Assembly (NCBI GenBank): GCA_947179485.1
Contig: OX359247.1
Coordinates: 13,182,588-13,246,587 of the forward strand
Origin: Allacma fusca
Lineage: Eukaryota > Arthropoda > Collembola > Symphypleona > Sminthuridae
Direction of reading: 5' to 3'
DNA length: 64,000 nt
Every line of letters begins with the position of its first letter. Position 1 is the stretch's first letter. Of the stretch, positions 23,201 to 38,200 are shown piece after piece. The notes under the pieces are model-generated. The model saw nothing but the letters and a program-made list of their open reading frames with translations, made no database searches and was not told the origin of the DNA. The position numbers and the translations under genes are program-made.

Positions 23201-26200
23201 CTTTGCCTTTGGCACGTATGTACATACATATGTCCCATACATAATGGTAGTGTTCACAATTCACAAGTTAAGCTCATGCCATTCCATTGATTGTAAGTTA
23301 CTTTCTCACCATTTCCTATTGAACCACAGAACCTGTCAGGTGCCACTAGAAATTTATTGTAAAAACACACTTGAGTGAGAGAGTAGCTGTGCGCACCTTA
23401 TGTACTGCCCTGTAATAGTTGTCTGTCTTACCTCTTGCACGCACTCATCCTTTCAACCATTTAGTAGCTCCGATTGTTTGCCATTTAAACGCCTCCTCCG
23501 GTCTCAGTACACATGAGGGAAGTTGCGTACTGTGTCACGTGAAAATGTCAGCAAAAGCATGATTTTTCTCTAGTTTATAGTAATTATTTATCAATTAAAG
23601 GTAATTTTCAAGGAAGGATAAAAATCATTTTTCCACGTACCTACAACAATCTCACAGTATCAAATCCCTCAAGTCTAATGTTTTTCAAAGCTTGAGTCAA
23701 AGCATTCGTAATTACTTAAGTTTTCCACACTCTTGTTTATGTCAATCTTGATCACCTCTTCCCAAACGTGCTTCAATGTATTACTAATTGTAAGTAACCT
23801 CAATAAAACTCATGGAAAAAATTCTCTTCTCTCTTGCTCTTACAAAGTATTGTGTATCAGAACCAGAGATTGGAAATTGTGTAAGATAAAGTTAGGAAAC
23901 TTGAATGAGTAAAAAATAATGAAATGTTGGGAAAAAATCCTGGAAGTTCGGAAAAGGTGTGTGATGTGTGTGATGTGTGTGTGTATGTGTGTGCTTTGGC
24001 TTTGAATGACTTCATCACAGAGTTGGTTGTCTTCAGCCCGACACTTGTCCGACATCATTGACAAAAATATGTAAAAATATGGAATTATCTCTCCCTTCAC
24101 GCTCAATTGACTGACAATGAGAAGGGAAGTTGAAAACCAGTAGTTTCGATGAGCTGATGGCTGGCTGGATAGAGGCTTTTTTTGAGTGAGTGAGTCAATT
24201 GGAAATGTATTGAACAAACTTGAAAATACTACGAGGGAGGATAATTTGTATGTAGGAACATTTATTGTGTGCATTGTGTACGATCAACAGCCTTATATGC
24301 TCCAAGATAAAAATCAATGATGTTCGTGTTCCTGCCAGGTTGAAAAAAGCCCATCCACAGAGTCAAAATGTACGAGCTCAAATCCTACACACGTTACATC
24401 TTAAATCTGAAGGTACTGACGACGATACATATACATATATGGATACAAAACAAAACACGGAGGAGTGTAGTGAAGTCTACGTTGCAGGCCTAGGATTTTG
24501 GTTGGTTCGCCGTCCTCGATAAGTGTGGTTTGTGTCTGCCGAATTATTGTTCTCTCATACACAGAGGAGATTAACAGCATGAAGGTAACAACAGCAACTG
24601 GCAGAGATGGTTTTTTTTTTGTCAGGGAGCATCACCAACTCCATGATTAAAGGGTGGAGAATCTCCGTCGCTTCTCATAAAACCGATGAAGCAGAGTAGT
24701 TATGAAAAGGTTGTCAATTATTAACTCCAGCGCATTCAAAAAACTTATGTACTATTACCATTATCATGATATAAGAGGTTGAATGCTCAAACCTACGTAC
24801 GTTAGTATTCTCCACGTACACACACACACACACAGACATACCGGTCACAATTTTTTTCCAAGCCTGAGGATCCTTGGGAAAAATAACAAAGGAGCAGTAA
24901 GTTGTATGGTACAGAAATCTCTGCATCTTGTCCATCCAGTCATGGTGATGGTATACGGGCTCAGATCAACATCTTTGGGTGAATCACAATACAATCAAGA
25001 TAGACAGAACGTAAACATAATGTTACTCTGGGCCTTCCGAGGCTTTTCCTCTATGTACTACACAATACTGCGTCTCTTCAGGATACACAATGCTAATGTG
25101 AGTGAAAACTACGATTTGGAACTACAAAAAGGGAGGAAAAGGCGGAATGGATTTTACTCAATCTAAATGTTGGTGGATGCAAGAGCCAGTCAGCCGGTTG
25201 ATCAGCAAAGGAATTCCATTTCATCCTTTCAGGCCCAGCCAACAGACAATCCATAGGGTGGAGATGTTATTCAGGCAAAAACCTCAAATTAAAATTATCC
25301 TACTCGAACACAGCCTTCTTATTTATTCATATTAATATATGTTACACAGACGTTACATATAGATACTTGTATCTAAACTTGTGTGTGTACCTACATACTG
25401 TATGTACTCCCATTGTAAAATATTATACGGCATTCACATCAGCAGCTCAGGCTGAATAAACTCATTGAGCATGTAAATGCAGAAAATTACATGTGCACAA
25501 GTACAAAACCGCTCGGGATACTTTGCATATACTTATACCTAATGATTATATGTGCTGAGTGGAATACAACCATCTTCCTGTTTGGTGTGTCTCTGGAATT
25601 CGGAATCCGACCTGTGAACCCACTGCTTGTCGCCTACAGACAAGAAGTGCACAATTTCCCCTCAATATCATTCCCCATGAGAGCCGGTTGATAACAATCA
25701 TTATAATTTTACATGGAGCGTAATTATTTCATTTTGAAAGTCATGGAATAAATAATGCAATAATCACATGTTAAAGGCTAGCTATCATTACCCAAGTATA
25801 ATTTTAATCATTTCCCTATATTTTATAGTCTTCAGTAACGTAGGTTGAAGTGTGGGGAACCCTGTCTAGGAAAAAAAATGTGCTCATGTTTATAACACAT
25901 ATGGATACCAGGTATTCATCCGAGTAGCCACAGGTCATAAAGGGTTTATTTTCCCCGCTGTACTTACTATTTACTGCTGTGGTGGAGATGTACATATGTA
26001 TGTATGTACGAGCGTATATAATTTTCAGAGACGGAAGATTGATATGCGGAGAGATCCTAGTGGTAGAGACGAGAGTTTTTCTAGGACTTGCACGACACTA
26101 ACGCTTCGAAGGGAGAATTTTATGGTTTCGCCTATAGCAAAACTATCATTGATTTTTACGAATTCTAGTCCATACGTGTTGGATACTTGTTACACAATAT

Positions 26201-29200
26201 CTCCACCTTCTCCATGAGAATTTCTCCACTCATGAGAAACATTTTGGATAAAATTGCCTCTAATTACATGCTCCGTGTTCTACTCTTCATACCTACCATA
26301 TTTCAGGTACTAGGATCGGACAACCTCAAATATTTATGATTGCATGTGATAGGATCACTATCAGAGGGAATCAAGGTCCCTCCGTTCCCATTCATTCCTT
26401 CCTCGAACATTTTCCTGAGGATACTTTTAGACACAATTATCACATTTACTCAAAGTAAAACATTTAGGCTAACCAAAGAGGGCGGGCGGATGTTTGGGAT
26501 AACGAATGAGGTAAATAATATACGGCCATGTACTACTCTCTCAGCCCTAGCTCATCGGAGGGGCGAGCACAACTTGGGGAAGGCAATGTGAATGTAAATA
26601 GCTTCCTTAAAGTTAATAAACATTTCGCCAATTATCAACCACAGTCACAGTGACAGACAGGAAATTAAGCAAATAGGAGCAGAGACAAGTAAATAACAAT
26701 ACTACAGCAAGTGTCAAGTAAACATCAAAAGTTGCTCGGTGACGGAAGATAATATGGTGTTGTCGTAGTAGACATTCAAAATAATTAGCACAAGTTCTCA
26801 AATGAATTAGCAAGACAAGGAACTTACTCTAACCAATAAACCCCACAGGGACAGACAGCTTGTCGGAGGGCTTCATTTCTGACTTTCTGAGACTCATACA
26901 CTGTCATAAAATTTTTTTTCACTGGCTCTCAACTTTCAACTTAAAGTTTTCACTTGCTAGTTTTTGCATCTCCATTTGCACCGTGTACACATCAGGAACA
27001 AGACATGATGACGCTTGGAAGTGCTTCTATCATTCAAGGTGCTAAGCCTTGAGAATTGTCGTTACTTTCCACTCAAAACACGTGTTATTCCCGGAGCTTG
27101 GATGAACACTTGAGTTTATTCGAACATCAGTTGTCACTACGTGTAGATAGTTGTAATTACATACAGCTTACCATGCATACATAATAAATAATACCTTTGA
27201 TTGATCGTGGAATACTGTTGGAAAAAGCTTTAAATAGCTATAAAAAGCTTGGACAGAATTTCCGAAGGGAACTTCAGGCAAGGACGAAGTAAGGAAACAA
27301 GTAATTATTACATTGAAATTTCCAAATATTTTAAAAATAAAACCTGCTAGTCGATTCCATCATTAATCAAAAGGGTCTAGGAAGGTAAGAATTATACGAT
27401 CCTGGAATTCTCTTTCAACCAACCGCTTACACAGTTCATTTAAAAATATAGGAATTGCCACAAGCTCTCCGATGAGCCTGTCTGACAAAGTTAAATTCAC
27501 TGCAAAAACATCAATTTGAAACGTTAATTATATTTTCATCATTACATCTTCCCCGCTTTAGCTCCCTCCCTCCCATGTTTAATTTCGGGGCTGATGTATT
27601 AGACTCCAGATACTTAAACTCATACAGAGTGATGGAGGTTTTTTTCACACTACACTCTATCCATGCACATATATGTATCTATGTCTACTATACCTGCATC
27701 TCTTTACGAAGGGAGATGAAAATAAATAGAAAATTACATTAAGGTTACGTCAGATAAAGTCAGGTAGATGCGTCGACATCAAGAACTGAATTAAGCATCC
27801 ATACATGTGCATATCCTATAGTATCCGAGAAGCTATGAAAAAGTTAATTTCATACTCAGTATCCACTTATATAGATAGATACATACATACATATGAGCTC
27901 TCGAACGTCCTAAAAGTGTGTTCACATGTTTCTCTCCATTGAATTTTCCAGCTCAGCATATACACAAATACAGGGGTAAAACTCCGCAGATATATACAGT
28001 CCTAAAAAACAGGGAAAATAGCAAAAAAAAAATCATCCAGACTTGGGATGTCTATCTCAACTTTAACGTAGCGTGTAATTTGGTTAGTCACATACAGACA
28101 TGAATAAATATTACAGACACTTGCATATTCATAAAATATTACAACAATAATCACATACGTAGAGTAAAAGGTGGATTGACGCAAGGAGTAGTTCACAAGT
28201 CTAGCATATGTAAGCATGTATGTACATATTATCAAGCCACGGAAGAGAATACCCACTGTCTCGGTTCGAGAAACGGTAATCAAGTTGATGCCGTAATGAG
28301 GCAGCAAGCTGGCTTCCTTTTGTCTCTTAAGTACTCACTTGTAGGTGAGCTTTTATGCATTGTTCTTGGTTCTTATTACATTGAAAATGAAAAATCATGC
28401 ATTCACTAGATACTATTCGAAGGAGACTAGGAGGAAAAATCCATTTGAGTTTTATGCTCCCTCAGACTCGATCCCTCACATCCCTAATCCAAATTGTTAA
28501 AATAATAAAAATCCTCAAAATCTTTACCATATTCAAAACCGGCTAATTACAAAATTAGTCCCTTTATTTGTAGGGCTTCAAACTAAAATTGCAACTTATT
28601 TTTAAAAAAATAAAAATTATACGATTGGTAATCATGCAGCATATCTGTAATAATTATTATACACAAGCTCTCTGCAGCTAAAACGTAGTTTCTCTAAACA
28701 TTCTCAAACCTCCAACTCTTTAACCACTAAAATACCAAATTCCGAACTAATAATAAATCACATAGCCTTTCCCTTCCCAGTATCGGTTCCCAGCCGGAGA
28801 GTAACTACTCTAAAAGAAGAAATCCAAGCCTATAGGAAAATACATTCCAGGACCACAAGTGTTTATAAAGGCAAGGTTGAAAGTCGTACTTTGTAATTAA
28901 ATCAATAATTGCAGGCCTCCTTTGCTCCCAGTAATTTGTACTAAAGTGAGCAACGAAAATTGGTACTTACTTCCACAATACAATCGGTTATAGCTAAGCC
29001 TGAATCTTTCAATAAGTTTATTTAGTTAGGAGTTGCTGCTCTGTATTGGAGGAGAGTACAAACTCCTTTGAAGTAATGAGGGGGGGGCCCTTGCATTCCA
29101 CACACCACCGGGCTCAAAATGGAAAAAAAAATTCAGCACTCCCAAGTTTGCCTGGAGAAGAAAATTGAAGGCCTGAGCATTTCTCAAATGAAAAGTCATT

Positions 29201-31816
29201 CTTGTATATTATTATGATTTTATGTTTTGACTCCGAGAGCTAATTAAACGGGGGAAGGAAAAAGGTTGTTTTTCATTAGGACTGCGTGTGCTACGTCCAT
29301 CTTTATGTCAGGCTCCAAATACTTGAGCAGCATTCGACTACGAAACAATACAACAAGTTTTTTCTTTAATTTCAACCCTCAGCGTTTTACTTGTAGAAAT
29401 CAGTAACATATGGGGATACTACGTGAACCAACTCTACGTGTACTATATAAAAATCCCTCTAATATTCCCTATCTTGGTATACAGACTTGTCCAAAAAGGA
29501 GTGTATATATAGGGAACACATAAACAACAAAAAAAAGGGGAAAAAATGACCTCAACTTGTAATGGTGGAAATATATATGTAGGGACATACATACGTACAT
29601 ACGTCCTTAGTCCCGAAGTGACGATCCGTAGCTCCGCAATAAATTAAAGCCCAGTTGACGTCTGCTGGCCAACCGGTGATTAGGTTTGTTCCGTCCCCAT
29701 CCAACCTCTCCACGCTCGAAACTATAGTCATTTTCATTCCCATACTTCATTAGAATTTACCTCACCTCAAGAGAAGCGGAGTCCATTGTGAACCTTGGCT
29801 AACCGTCACTTTGACTAGGGAATATAATAGTCCCTTCAATTTTTGCAATACTTAACCTTCATATTTTCAAAACGTACAACATTTTTGGCTTCGTTCCTTT
29901 CAACCTTCTCCCACGCTCCATATTATTTCCGATATGTATATAAGTTAAAAAGTCCGGTAAAAAAAATTTAAATTGAGACAGTTATTATAAGTTCGAAAGG
30001 AACTAAAACCGAAGAAACGTTACAGGAAATTCTCATCCATTCCCCCCGTACTGTTTAACATGCAAGAGCCTACTAAGCTTAGGTAAACATTGGGCATGAC
30101 GAACTTAAAAATCCTCGTTACGTCTCCGTCCATTCCAAATCAGGAGGGAATCTTACGACGAGAATGTATTATTAAAAATAAAGTCCAACTCATTTTTTAT
30201 ACGGGTAACAGGTACTGGTACAAAAAAAAAGGGGAAAAGGCTTTTAATTACCAGAGAGAAGAAACCGCTTAAGATCTTTTTATTTTGTTCGCTCCTCTCT
30301 GCTCAGCCAGGCAGGCAGGCAGACTCGAAGGCACTCAGCACTAAAAAGATGGGAAAGCATCCTGTAAACTAAAAAAAAATACTAATTGCTTACAAAAGCA
30401 TGAAACTAATGGAAGGAAAACCAAGAGCCTTTTTTGGTCGCAACAACAGATTGCATTTTAAACCTAAAGTACTTCTCGTCTACATACATTAACCTCCTTG
30501 CAACAAGAAAACCTCACATAACCATTCAACTTTCCACAGTTCCATTACATCTCCCATCTGCACTATCCTTCCCTCCTAAAGTATCATCCTAGATTCTATT
30601 TTCTCAGGAGCGTAAATACCAACTAATATACTGTATCTACATCTATGTATGTACCATTGTATACTTTACCATGAGGGAAGATGAGTGTGTAAATGAAGGC
30701 ACACATCAACAAATAGAAATTCATTTTTTCCCCTTGTCCTTGTATATCTTTAGTAATGTTAGAGTATATGTATGCTCAACGTGTAATAATACTTCCGAAA
30801 GTCTCAACTTTTCCATTAACATTATTCCAATTAACCTAAAAGAGCAAAACATACTTGGGATTTAAATTGCCTCTTACAGAATAAGCACGAACTGACCTCC
30901 GATATTTTTTTCCTCCTTCAAAAATATTAAATCGCTCAACCTCAACAGTTAAAGACTAAAAAAGACTGGTCTCCCCTCAATTGAGAATCTTTTGAAACAA
31001 GAGCGTACACTATGCATATCACGTATCTACATACATACTAAAAATGTCACTATGTACACCCAAGATTGATGTTCATATGCGGGAGAGATGAGACAGGAAG
31101 ATTTAAAATTGAAGTATAATAATTACTACAAGAAAATTAATTTTCTCAAGATAGAAATCCAAGGGGGAAAAAATTGAGAGACCTTAATGGCTAGAATTAG
31201 TACAAATGTTTCAATTTTACTGGTTTAATTGTCACACATGTCACTCAACAAGGAATGGGAACAGGACTGCGGCTAATTTCTCGTCCCGCTGAAATATGTA
31301 GTAATGCAACTTGGACTGCGCCCCTGGAGATAATGGGTGTCGTACCTGGTAATTTAATAGGAGATACTTTACTTACCTTTATTTACCCTTTGTATTTGAT
31401 TGTGCTTAAAGGATTGTCAGGACGACATTGAGCATCATCAGGGATCAATTAGTGTAGGAAAAGGTGGGCGAGCATAAAAAAATCCATGTAATTCTCCTCC
31501 AAGTGTAAGTAGTAATGATCTTGAAAATCCTTAGGTTTCCTTACAAATTCATCCCTGTGCAAGTGACACTTAAGAGCTAATTCTAGACTTGTCTTTCAAG
31601 ACCCGTTGACAACCCATCATTAAAGCTTCTATGTATGTGTAGCTATTAGGGAGAAGTCCCTACTTTGGGAAACTTAAACCTCATTGTGAGGGGTTAAGAA
31701 ACAAACCATACTTTTTTTTTAAACTAAAGCTTAAAAATCCTGTAAAATAGTCCTCCCAGTGAATATCCATCAAATTCAAAGCTTGCTCTTCTTGCTTTTA
31801 AAATATTACCTGCTCC

Positions 31817-31837
31817 ATATACATACATACATACATA
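31817..31837. repeat. (CATA)n microsatellite
   Basis: About five perfect CATA units, followed within 30 bases by TATATATATA. It is one of many tetranucleotide tracts of the same type in the window. Confidence 0.7.
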
Positions 31838-32644
31838 GCTGCTAACCACTGGTAATATATATATAATACAGCCGGATTGCTCCAATCTGAAATTCGTTGA
31901 CCCTTGAGTAGTACAATAGGAGCAAAAATGTATAAAAATCCTACCCGAACATATTTCTCCCGTGAAATTAATAGTCTCAATATCTACTCCCAAGACTTAA
32001 CTACGACTTCCATTTTACTTGTAAGTACAACTTATACAATCCCAAAGAATTCATTAAATTCGAAGCGCGTCTCCCTAATCAGCTCTAATCTCTTCACATT
32101 AGTTTATTACAAGTAAAACTAGCATTCAGGGATTATTAATTGCAATAATAAATCGAAGGTGGCTAGGAGATAGTAACTGTTTATGTGCCATAAACGTTAG
32201 TGCTAATACGAGCCGGACAATTAAAATCAATTACAATTTTTGTTAGAGATTAAAATGAAAGGAAATAATTTAACACGTTTTTCCACTTAATTTATTTCAC
32301 GTTCCTGTACTCTTGGACACATAATATGTACGACTGTACGAGCATCGGCTCCTCCACCTCCTTCGGTTATCTTCTCAGGATTAAGGAAAACTGTACGACT
32401 ACCAAGTTTTAATTCTCATGAAAACAACAACTGTGCTGTCTCATAATTTTCGTCATTTTCGTGTTTCTAATCTTCAAGTAGTTAGTAGACCGTCGTTCAA
32501 GAACAGACCACTTAGTTAGTATGAAGACTTGCTGGGCAAAAGTACATTGTTTTAACTTCCTGCAACTCCTATGGCAGTGTCAGTCTCCCTCCCTCCATGG
32601 ATCGTGGACTGTAACAAGGGATAGATACATGTATGTACATATTC

Positions 32645-32664
32645 TATGTATGTATGTATGTATG
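32645..32664. repeat. (TATG)5 microsatellite
   Basis: Five perfect TATG units, preceded by an imperfect ATGTATGTACAT run. Confidence 0.75.
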
Positions 32665-33298
32665 CACAAGTGTAAGGAGTACACACAAAAAGACAACTGC
32701 TCCTGCTTGTTCTGGTAATCGTACCGTGAAAGGTATTTACCAACAAGTTGGAACTAACAATTAGTACGAGAGTTTATTTGCTACTAAATCCATGATAATT
32801 GCAGTTATCATTTAGCAATTATCACTATCTCTTATCTCTTCCCAGTCCTGTTTTCCACGGGGAAATTCAGTAATAATTGTCACGTTGATTGTACTCCTCG
32901 GGAATTATGTGTGTTGATCTACAACCTGTCCAGTCCGTCCTCCTCTGCTATTTTATATCCTTCTGCACTCAGGTGTGTGTACAGATACATAGGACTAGGT
33001 TCCGTACATAAAGTTCCCAACTAGAGCCATATTTGTCAACAGCCCCACCACCTGAGCACGCAACTCCTTACAACTCTGAGACTATCTCCACTACATGGAC
33101 GGAAGAAAAATCCAACCTGTTATAATTTGTATTTAAGAATATACAGACGATGAAAAAATGATAGCTCGTTGGCTTGGTTCGTGCTCTTGAAAATAGCCAA
33201 TTAAACTTGAACAATTCCCGACTCTCTTTAATGATGGCTGCGTTTAACATGAAACCAATAAATTAGGACTAAACGATAGATGGGAAATATGCAGAGTG

Positions 33299-33314
33299 CT
33301 CTCTCTCTCTCTCT
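33299..33314. repeat. (CT)8 tract, first long GA/TC run in the window
   Basis: Sixteen bases of perfect CT. Left of this point GA/TC runs do not exceed about nine bases. From here to 62 kb they recur every few kilobases. Confidence 0.8.
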
Positions 33315-33347
33315 TCATCCTCCCATGTTGAGGTTACATGGTATGAG

Positions 33348-33367
33348 GTATGTACATATGTACATAC
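33348..33367. repeat. 20-bp perfect palindrome GTATGTACAT/ATGTACATAC
   Basis: Self-complementary over 20 bases. Its core GTATGTACATAC also occurs at about 40189-40201, and related ATGTACAT words are scattered through the window. Confidence 0.75.
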
Positions 33368-35237
33368 TTGTTACATTTATGTGAACAACCATGGAACCTT
33401 CAAGGGTATAGGCTGACTTTGAGTATTTGAGGAGGATATATTATAATCCTTTACTTCTGTAAATTGTGAAGGAGCGTATACTTTAAAAAAAAGTATACAC
33501 AAAAGTTGTAAGTCACTTACTTTTACAACTCCCAACGTGAGAAGCTACTCCTGCATGTGACTAATCTATGGCTACCGATAGGTCTTATTTGGAAGAGGAA
33601 AATGAAGTCGAGGGCTGTGTTGTGGTGGTGTGGATGTGCAATAATTTTGAAGCCTTTCCATCATCATCTCGCGGAGGGAGTTGATTCGTATCGAGCCATA
33701 GAAACAATAGAGTTTATAATTAAAGCGATGGTTTCAAGATATCAAACAAAACTGAAATGAATAGGATTTTCGTGAGAGCAAATTGGTTGCATCCTGTGGA
33801 TAAGAACGCGTGGGCTTCATCCATCTAAACTCACTCACCTGCTGAGATGCCAGGCTACTGCAGTCATTTCTTCCTTTATTATTACCTAACAATCAACTTG
33901 GACTTGAGCTTCTTATCCTTCCCCATAAAATATAATAATAACCTTATTGAGTCGGGGAGGGGAAAGAGACAGAAGGAGAAGCTTGCTGTTTGTGAGGAAC
34001 AAAACCTACTTTATTATACCATCTCATATCTCAAGCCTTTTCTATAAAATAATGAATCTTCCTGCACAAAGTATACACCAATGGAGATTCAATGCTAAAA
34101 ATCCAATAGCAGACAATCCATTATTTTTGTTCAAAAAAAAAAAAAAAAATTTCAATACAAATACCTAGTAAAACAGTGTCTACTTATGAGTCTACACACT
34201 ATACACTCATTTTTTTCTCCGGGGAAAGGAAGATAATAACAAGTATCATAATTCCTCTCCAAATTTTCAATCACCCTTACACCTGATTAGTCACGAGCTG
34301 GCCGTGCAGTCAATTAAGTGAAACTGCGATAAAACTTGCAATTTGAACTGTATAGCTTAATTGTGTGCCTTCACCATCCACATTTATCTGTGTACTACGG
34401 CTAGCTACTCCCCATCATTGAGGATATAGTCGAGTAATCATCCAGAGGATTGCATTCCTGACTCATGCCCAAGTTTAATCCGAAGTAGGATAACCGTCGG
34501 AGGAGATGATAAATTAAATGGAAATAAATGCACTGGTTTTCCCTTATCCACATGAGCTGCTAGTTTCAGGATCTTCATTAGCCTTGTCATCCTCTTGTTG
34601 CTTTTATTTTAGGAGCTTCTGCACATCATAAATCAACTGCTCTGGCATTTCCTCTCCAACTCTCTATTTGACTACCTTATCTCAATGGTCTATTTAGGCT
34701 CAGTCACCGGTCCCTATAACGAGGAGATTCCGGAGCACATTTTTGCACCTCTACTTGTTCTGTCGTAAAGGTGCGTGTGTCTGCGTGTGTGTGCAAAATA
34801 GTGCTTATTTATAGAATTTGAAGAATGTCTCCCGTCCGTGTATGTACAGCATGGGCGAGTGGATCGTATATATTTCTTTGACAATTTAAACTAATGAGAT
34901 ATTTACAAATCAAATTAATAGAACTGGGCTTTTTTTTTAAAGGGTGAGGACGTATGAGGGTTAATGTTGGGAAATAAATCATGGAAGGATCTTGAGCCTT
35001 TATTACAACATTGCATCATCTGTAGGAAGGAAGGACCGACGTGAGTGAAATTGTTTCTCTTAAATGGTAGTGTTTCTGGCTGGTGAAAAGTGTATGACGT
35101 GGAGATAAACGGTGGTCCTTTTATTGTATCCATTATCATCACAAGAATCTACTCTTGTTTCTTTGGAATTTTCCCTGGGTCTAGAGTCCCAATACAAGAG
35201 TCACATTCGTTGCAGATGATACTTTGTAAGTGTGGAG

Positions 35238-35261
35238 GAGAGAGAGAGAGAGAGAGAGAGG
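35238..35261. repeat. (GA)12 microsatellite
   Basis: Twelve near-perfect GA units. A second tract, (GA)8, follows at 35360-35375. Confidence 0.85.
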
Positions 35262-38200
35262 GAGAAACTGGAGGAGTCTGAGTGAGAGAAGACGTTCTAG
35301 AAGATTGAAGACGTGAAAGGGAATGTGCCACATACAAAGAGTCCAGTTTGGACCCTCAGGAGAGAGAGAGAGAGAAGAGTGAAAAGACTGGAAGAGATGT
35401 ACATCTGAGGATCATAGTGGATGAGGACTCTCAAGTCCAAATCATTCGCCCGTGGAGCGTAATCTTAGTTTTCACCAGAAAAAGCCTTTAGATTAATGGG
35501 CAACCTTTAACCATTGTGCTTGAGCAATTTTTTGCCATCTTCTTGGTTTTCTCTCCTTGCTCCAGCCTCTTGACTCTTTTGCAATTTCTTCCACTTGCTC
35601 TGATTTATCTCCGGAGCCAATCGGCTCGCCAACCCAACCGCATCATCATCCACTCCCACCCGCCAGTCGCATCCCTATAGCCCCACCAAATGTCCGACCA
35701 ACTTAGGCAAAAAACACACTGCGTACAGAATAAATAACCCTCAGGATTATATGTACCCCACAGAAATTTATATACAAGTGCAGAGACGCAGTCCCAAGAT
35801 TAAAATTGACTTACTCAGCTTTTTTCCCTCTCCCCGACCATCATCATCACCGTCAGGAATGTGTCCGTCAGGGTCTCTCCAAGTTGTGCATACTCGTCCA
35901 GCGTCAAAAGACATATTCACACTCACAAGTCTAATTAGTCCATGAAAAAACATTTCAAAAAATTCTATTATCCAACTGAAATTCTCTTTCAGTGTAGGAG
36001 CTGTCGAAATTTAAATGAGATTTGTCTTGGAAGAAGGACCCAGGACAATTTACGACCAGCGTCGTCCATCCTCCATTAACTTATAACCTATCTATTGTGT
36101 GTGGCATCTGCTTTTTGTTCTTCTCTCTTTTTAGGCTAACCGAATTAAGGTCCGGACCAACAATGGACGAAGACAGTCCTTCAATTATAAAAATTAGGAA
36201 TTGTATCGACCCGCACTGACTCCATTGGCTTAATTCAATCCCAGGCAAATAAATTACTTACTCAATCTTACCCCACAATGCATTCACAAGCATGTAAGAA
36301 AGGATCCAGTTACATACTTCGACCAGCTTTTTTTTTAATCCATGTGAATAGAATATAACTATGGACGTCCGTATGTAGACTACTGCTTTTTTAAGGTCCG
36401 TCCAATATAATACAATTACAATGTATGCGATGCTCCTTCACATGAACGCTTCCTATCCATCATGTCCATTAACTCCCTGCCAAAATACAGAGTCCTTCTT
36501 GATAAACCCACAAGCATTAATTTATCAAAACAGGCCTTTAATCTACCCAAAAATAAACAAATTCCTAATTGACCAGGGAAGTCACCACAATGGGAGCGTG
36601 TATCTACTCTTACGGTCCCATTATAGAAGCCAGCTCAGCATTTACTCCAGCATTAAGCATTCACAGTATACACACAGGCCAGCTCACTTTTAGACACAAC
36701 GAACATTATTGTTACATTATACGAGATCCAAGAGATAAAATAATCCACCCGTAAAATGAAAGACCTATAGGATCCTAATAGTATCGAAGGGGATATCTAT
36801 AAGATGATAATTATTATAAAGGAATCCATGTACATACACGGAATGGAGTCCACCCGCACAATAACACTGATAATGACGGGAGAACATGAGGCGAATCCCT
36901 ACAAATGTATATTTAATTCCATATCCAGGAAACTTGAATTTGGTTTCGTCGTGAGTGTGAGTGTAACAATGTGACAAGTATGTATTATCCATATTTTACT
37001 ATCTGCGTGAACTTCGTTGGCTCAGGAATGGACGGTGTGGATCCTATGAGGCGGATGCATGCATTTTGTATTTCATTTGAGATCGCATGTTGGCCTGTCA
37101 GCGATGAAAGACACGAAAGTTAGGGATTCATGCCGACTGACTAGAGAACAGTTAATTTCTACATGCACATGTCATTGAAACTTGATGATTGAAATTACTC
37201 CCCGGAACATTCATCATTGTCTCATTTTTTCCATTTTCTCTATACATTCCTATTATTTACTCGGCAATGTCAATTCCTGTAGCCACAGCTCAGAGCCCTG
37301 CGTATGGACACTCAAATGAAACTCCCAACTTGTGACTTATGGAGAGCACGGCCTACAGAATGAGCCATAAATCCATGATTCTTTTAAGATGAATGTGGAA
37401 AAAGACTTCAACGTACAATATCACCTTACATTACAGATATTTGCTCTGTGCAGCCCCCGTACAAAAAAAAATTAGAATGTTTCAGATACGTAATAAACAG
37501 CAAGCTTCCACGATCCATAGTAGTATTTCAAATGTGAGGGATATTTTTTAAAAATAATTTTTGAGACTCCTTGGGAGTGATTGAGTTCAAAGCTTTCGTA
37601 GAAAGTTGGACCTTAATAAGCTGGAATTGTGTTGATGCTGTTGTACCCTTGGATGTAAACTAGAGAACAGAGCCCGCATGCATGATTACTTTAATTTCCG
37701 TTGGGAACCCCATAATTTTTTAGTAATTATTTATCCCAGACTTGTCCACGAACTAAAAACGCGATTAGAAAATTAAATTGGCACTTGTAAATAACTCCTT
37801 GAGACCCACCTACACGAGGGACAATTAGCACGACAAATTCCCATTGATCATATCGACTCTGAGCTCGGACCAGGAGAGAAGTAATGTAGTGTCACAAACG
37901 GAAGGGAAAGAAACGTAAATTCAGGGGAAAAGCAAGATGTTAAAGTACGAAGGAAAAAAATAGCATTTATTGATACAAAACTCCTGCATGTCTAACGCCT
38001 GGTGCCAACTGACTATGCACCATCAAGATGATATGCTAGCCGGTAATAAATATTTTTGAGATAAAGACGTGGAAAAATAAACAAGCGTATAATTCCTTAA
38101 AGGACGTCTCTGTATACCCACATTCCTCACACACTATGGGGCTAAAAGTCAAATAAAATATCTCCTTAGTCTCCTCATCCCCTGCAAAAATGTTTCACTT

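Larger units (their letters stand above)
20205..33298. other. 13 kb without a supported gene
   Basis: This is AT-rich non-coding DNA. The DNALI1 promoter should lie just right of 20204. Open frames up to ~144 aa occur on both strands but show no family motif and lack coherent splice sites. The stretch contains short (CA)n at 24818-24834, (CATA)n at 31817-31837 and (TATG)n at 32645-32664. GA/TC runs here are at most about 9 bases. I see no tRNA, rRNA or recognisable transposon gene. Confidence 0.5.

Noticed and set aside
24783-25335. Overlapping plus-strand frames of 127 and 77 aa
   Set aside because: The first begins over a (CA)n tract (THTHRHTGH). Composition is not protein-like and there is no motif or consistent splice signal.
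28002-28307. Minus-strand 101-codon hydrophobic frame
   Set aside because: High Y/I/F/C content is what AT-rich non-coding DNA gives. There is no signal peptide-mature domain pattern and no splice context.
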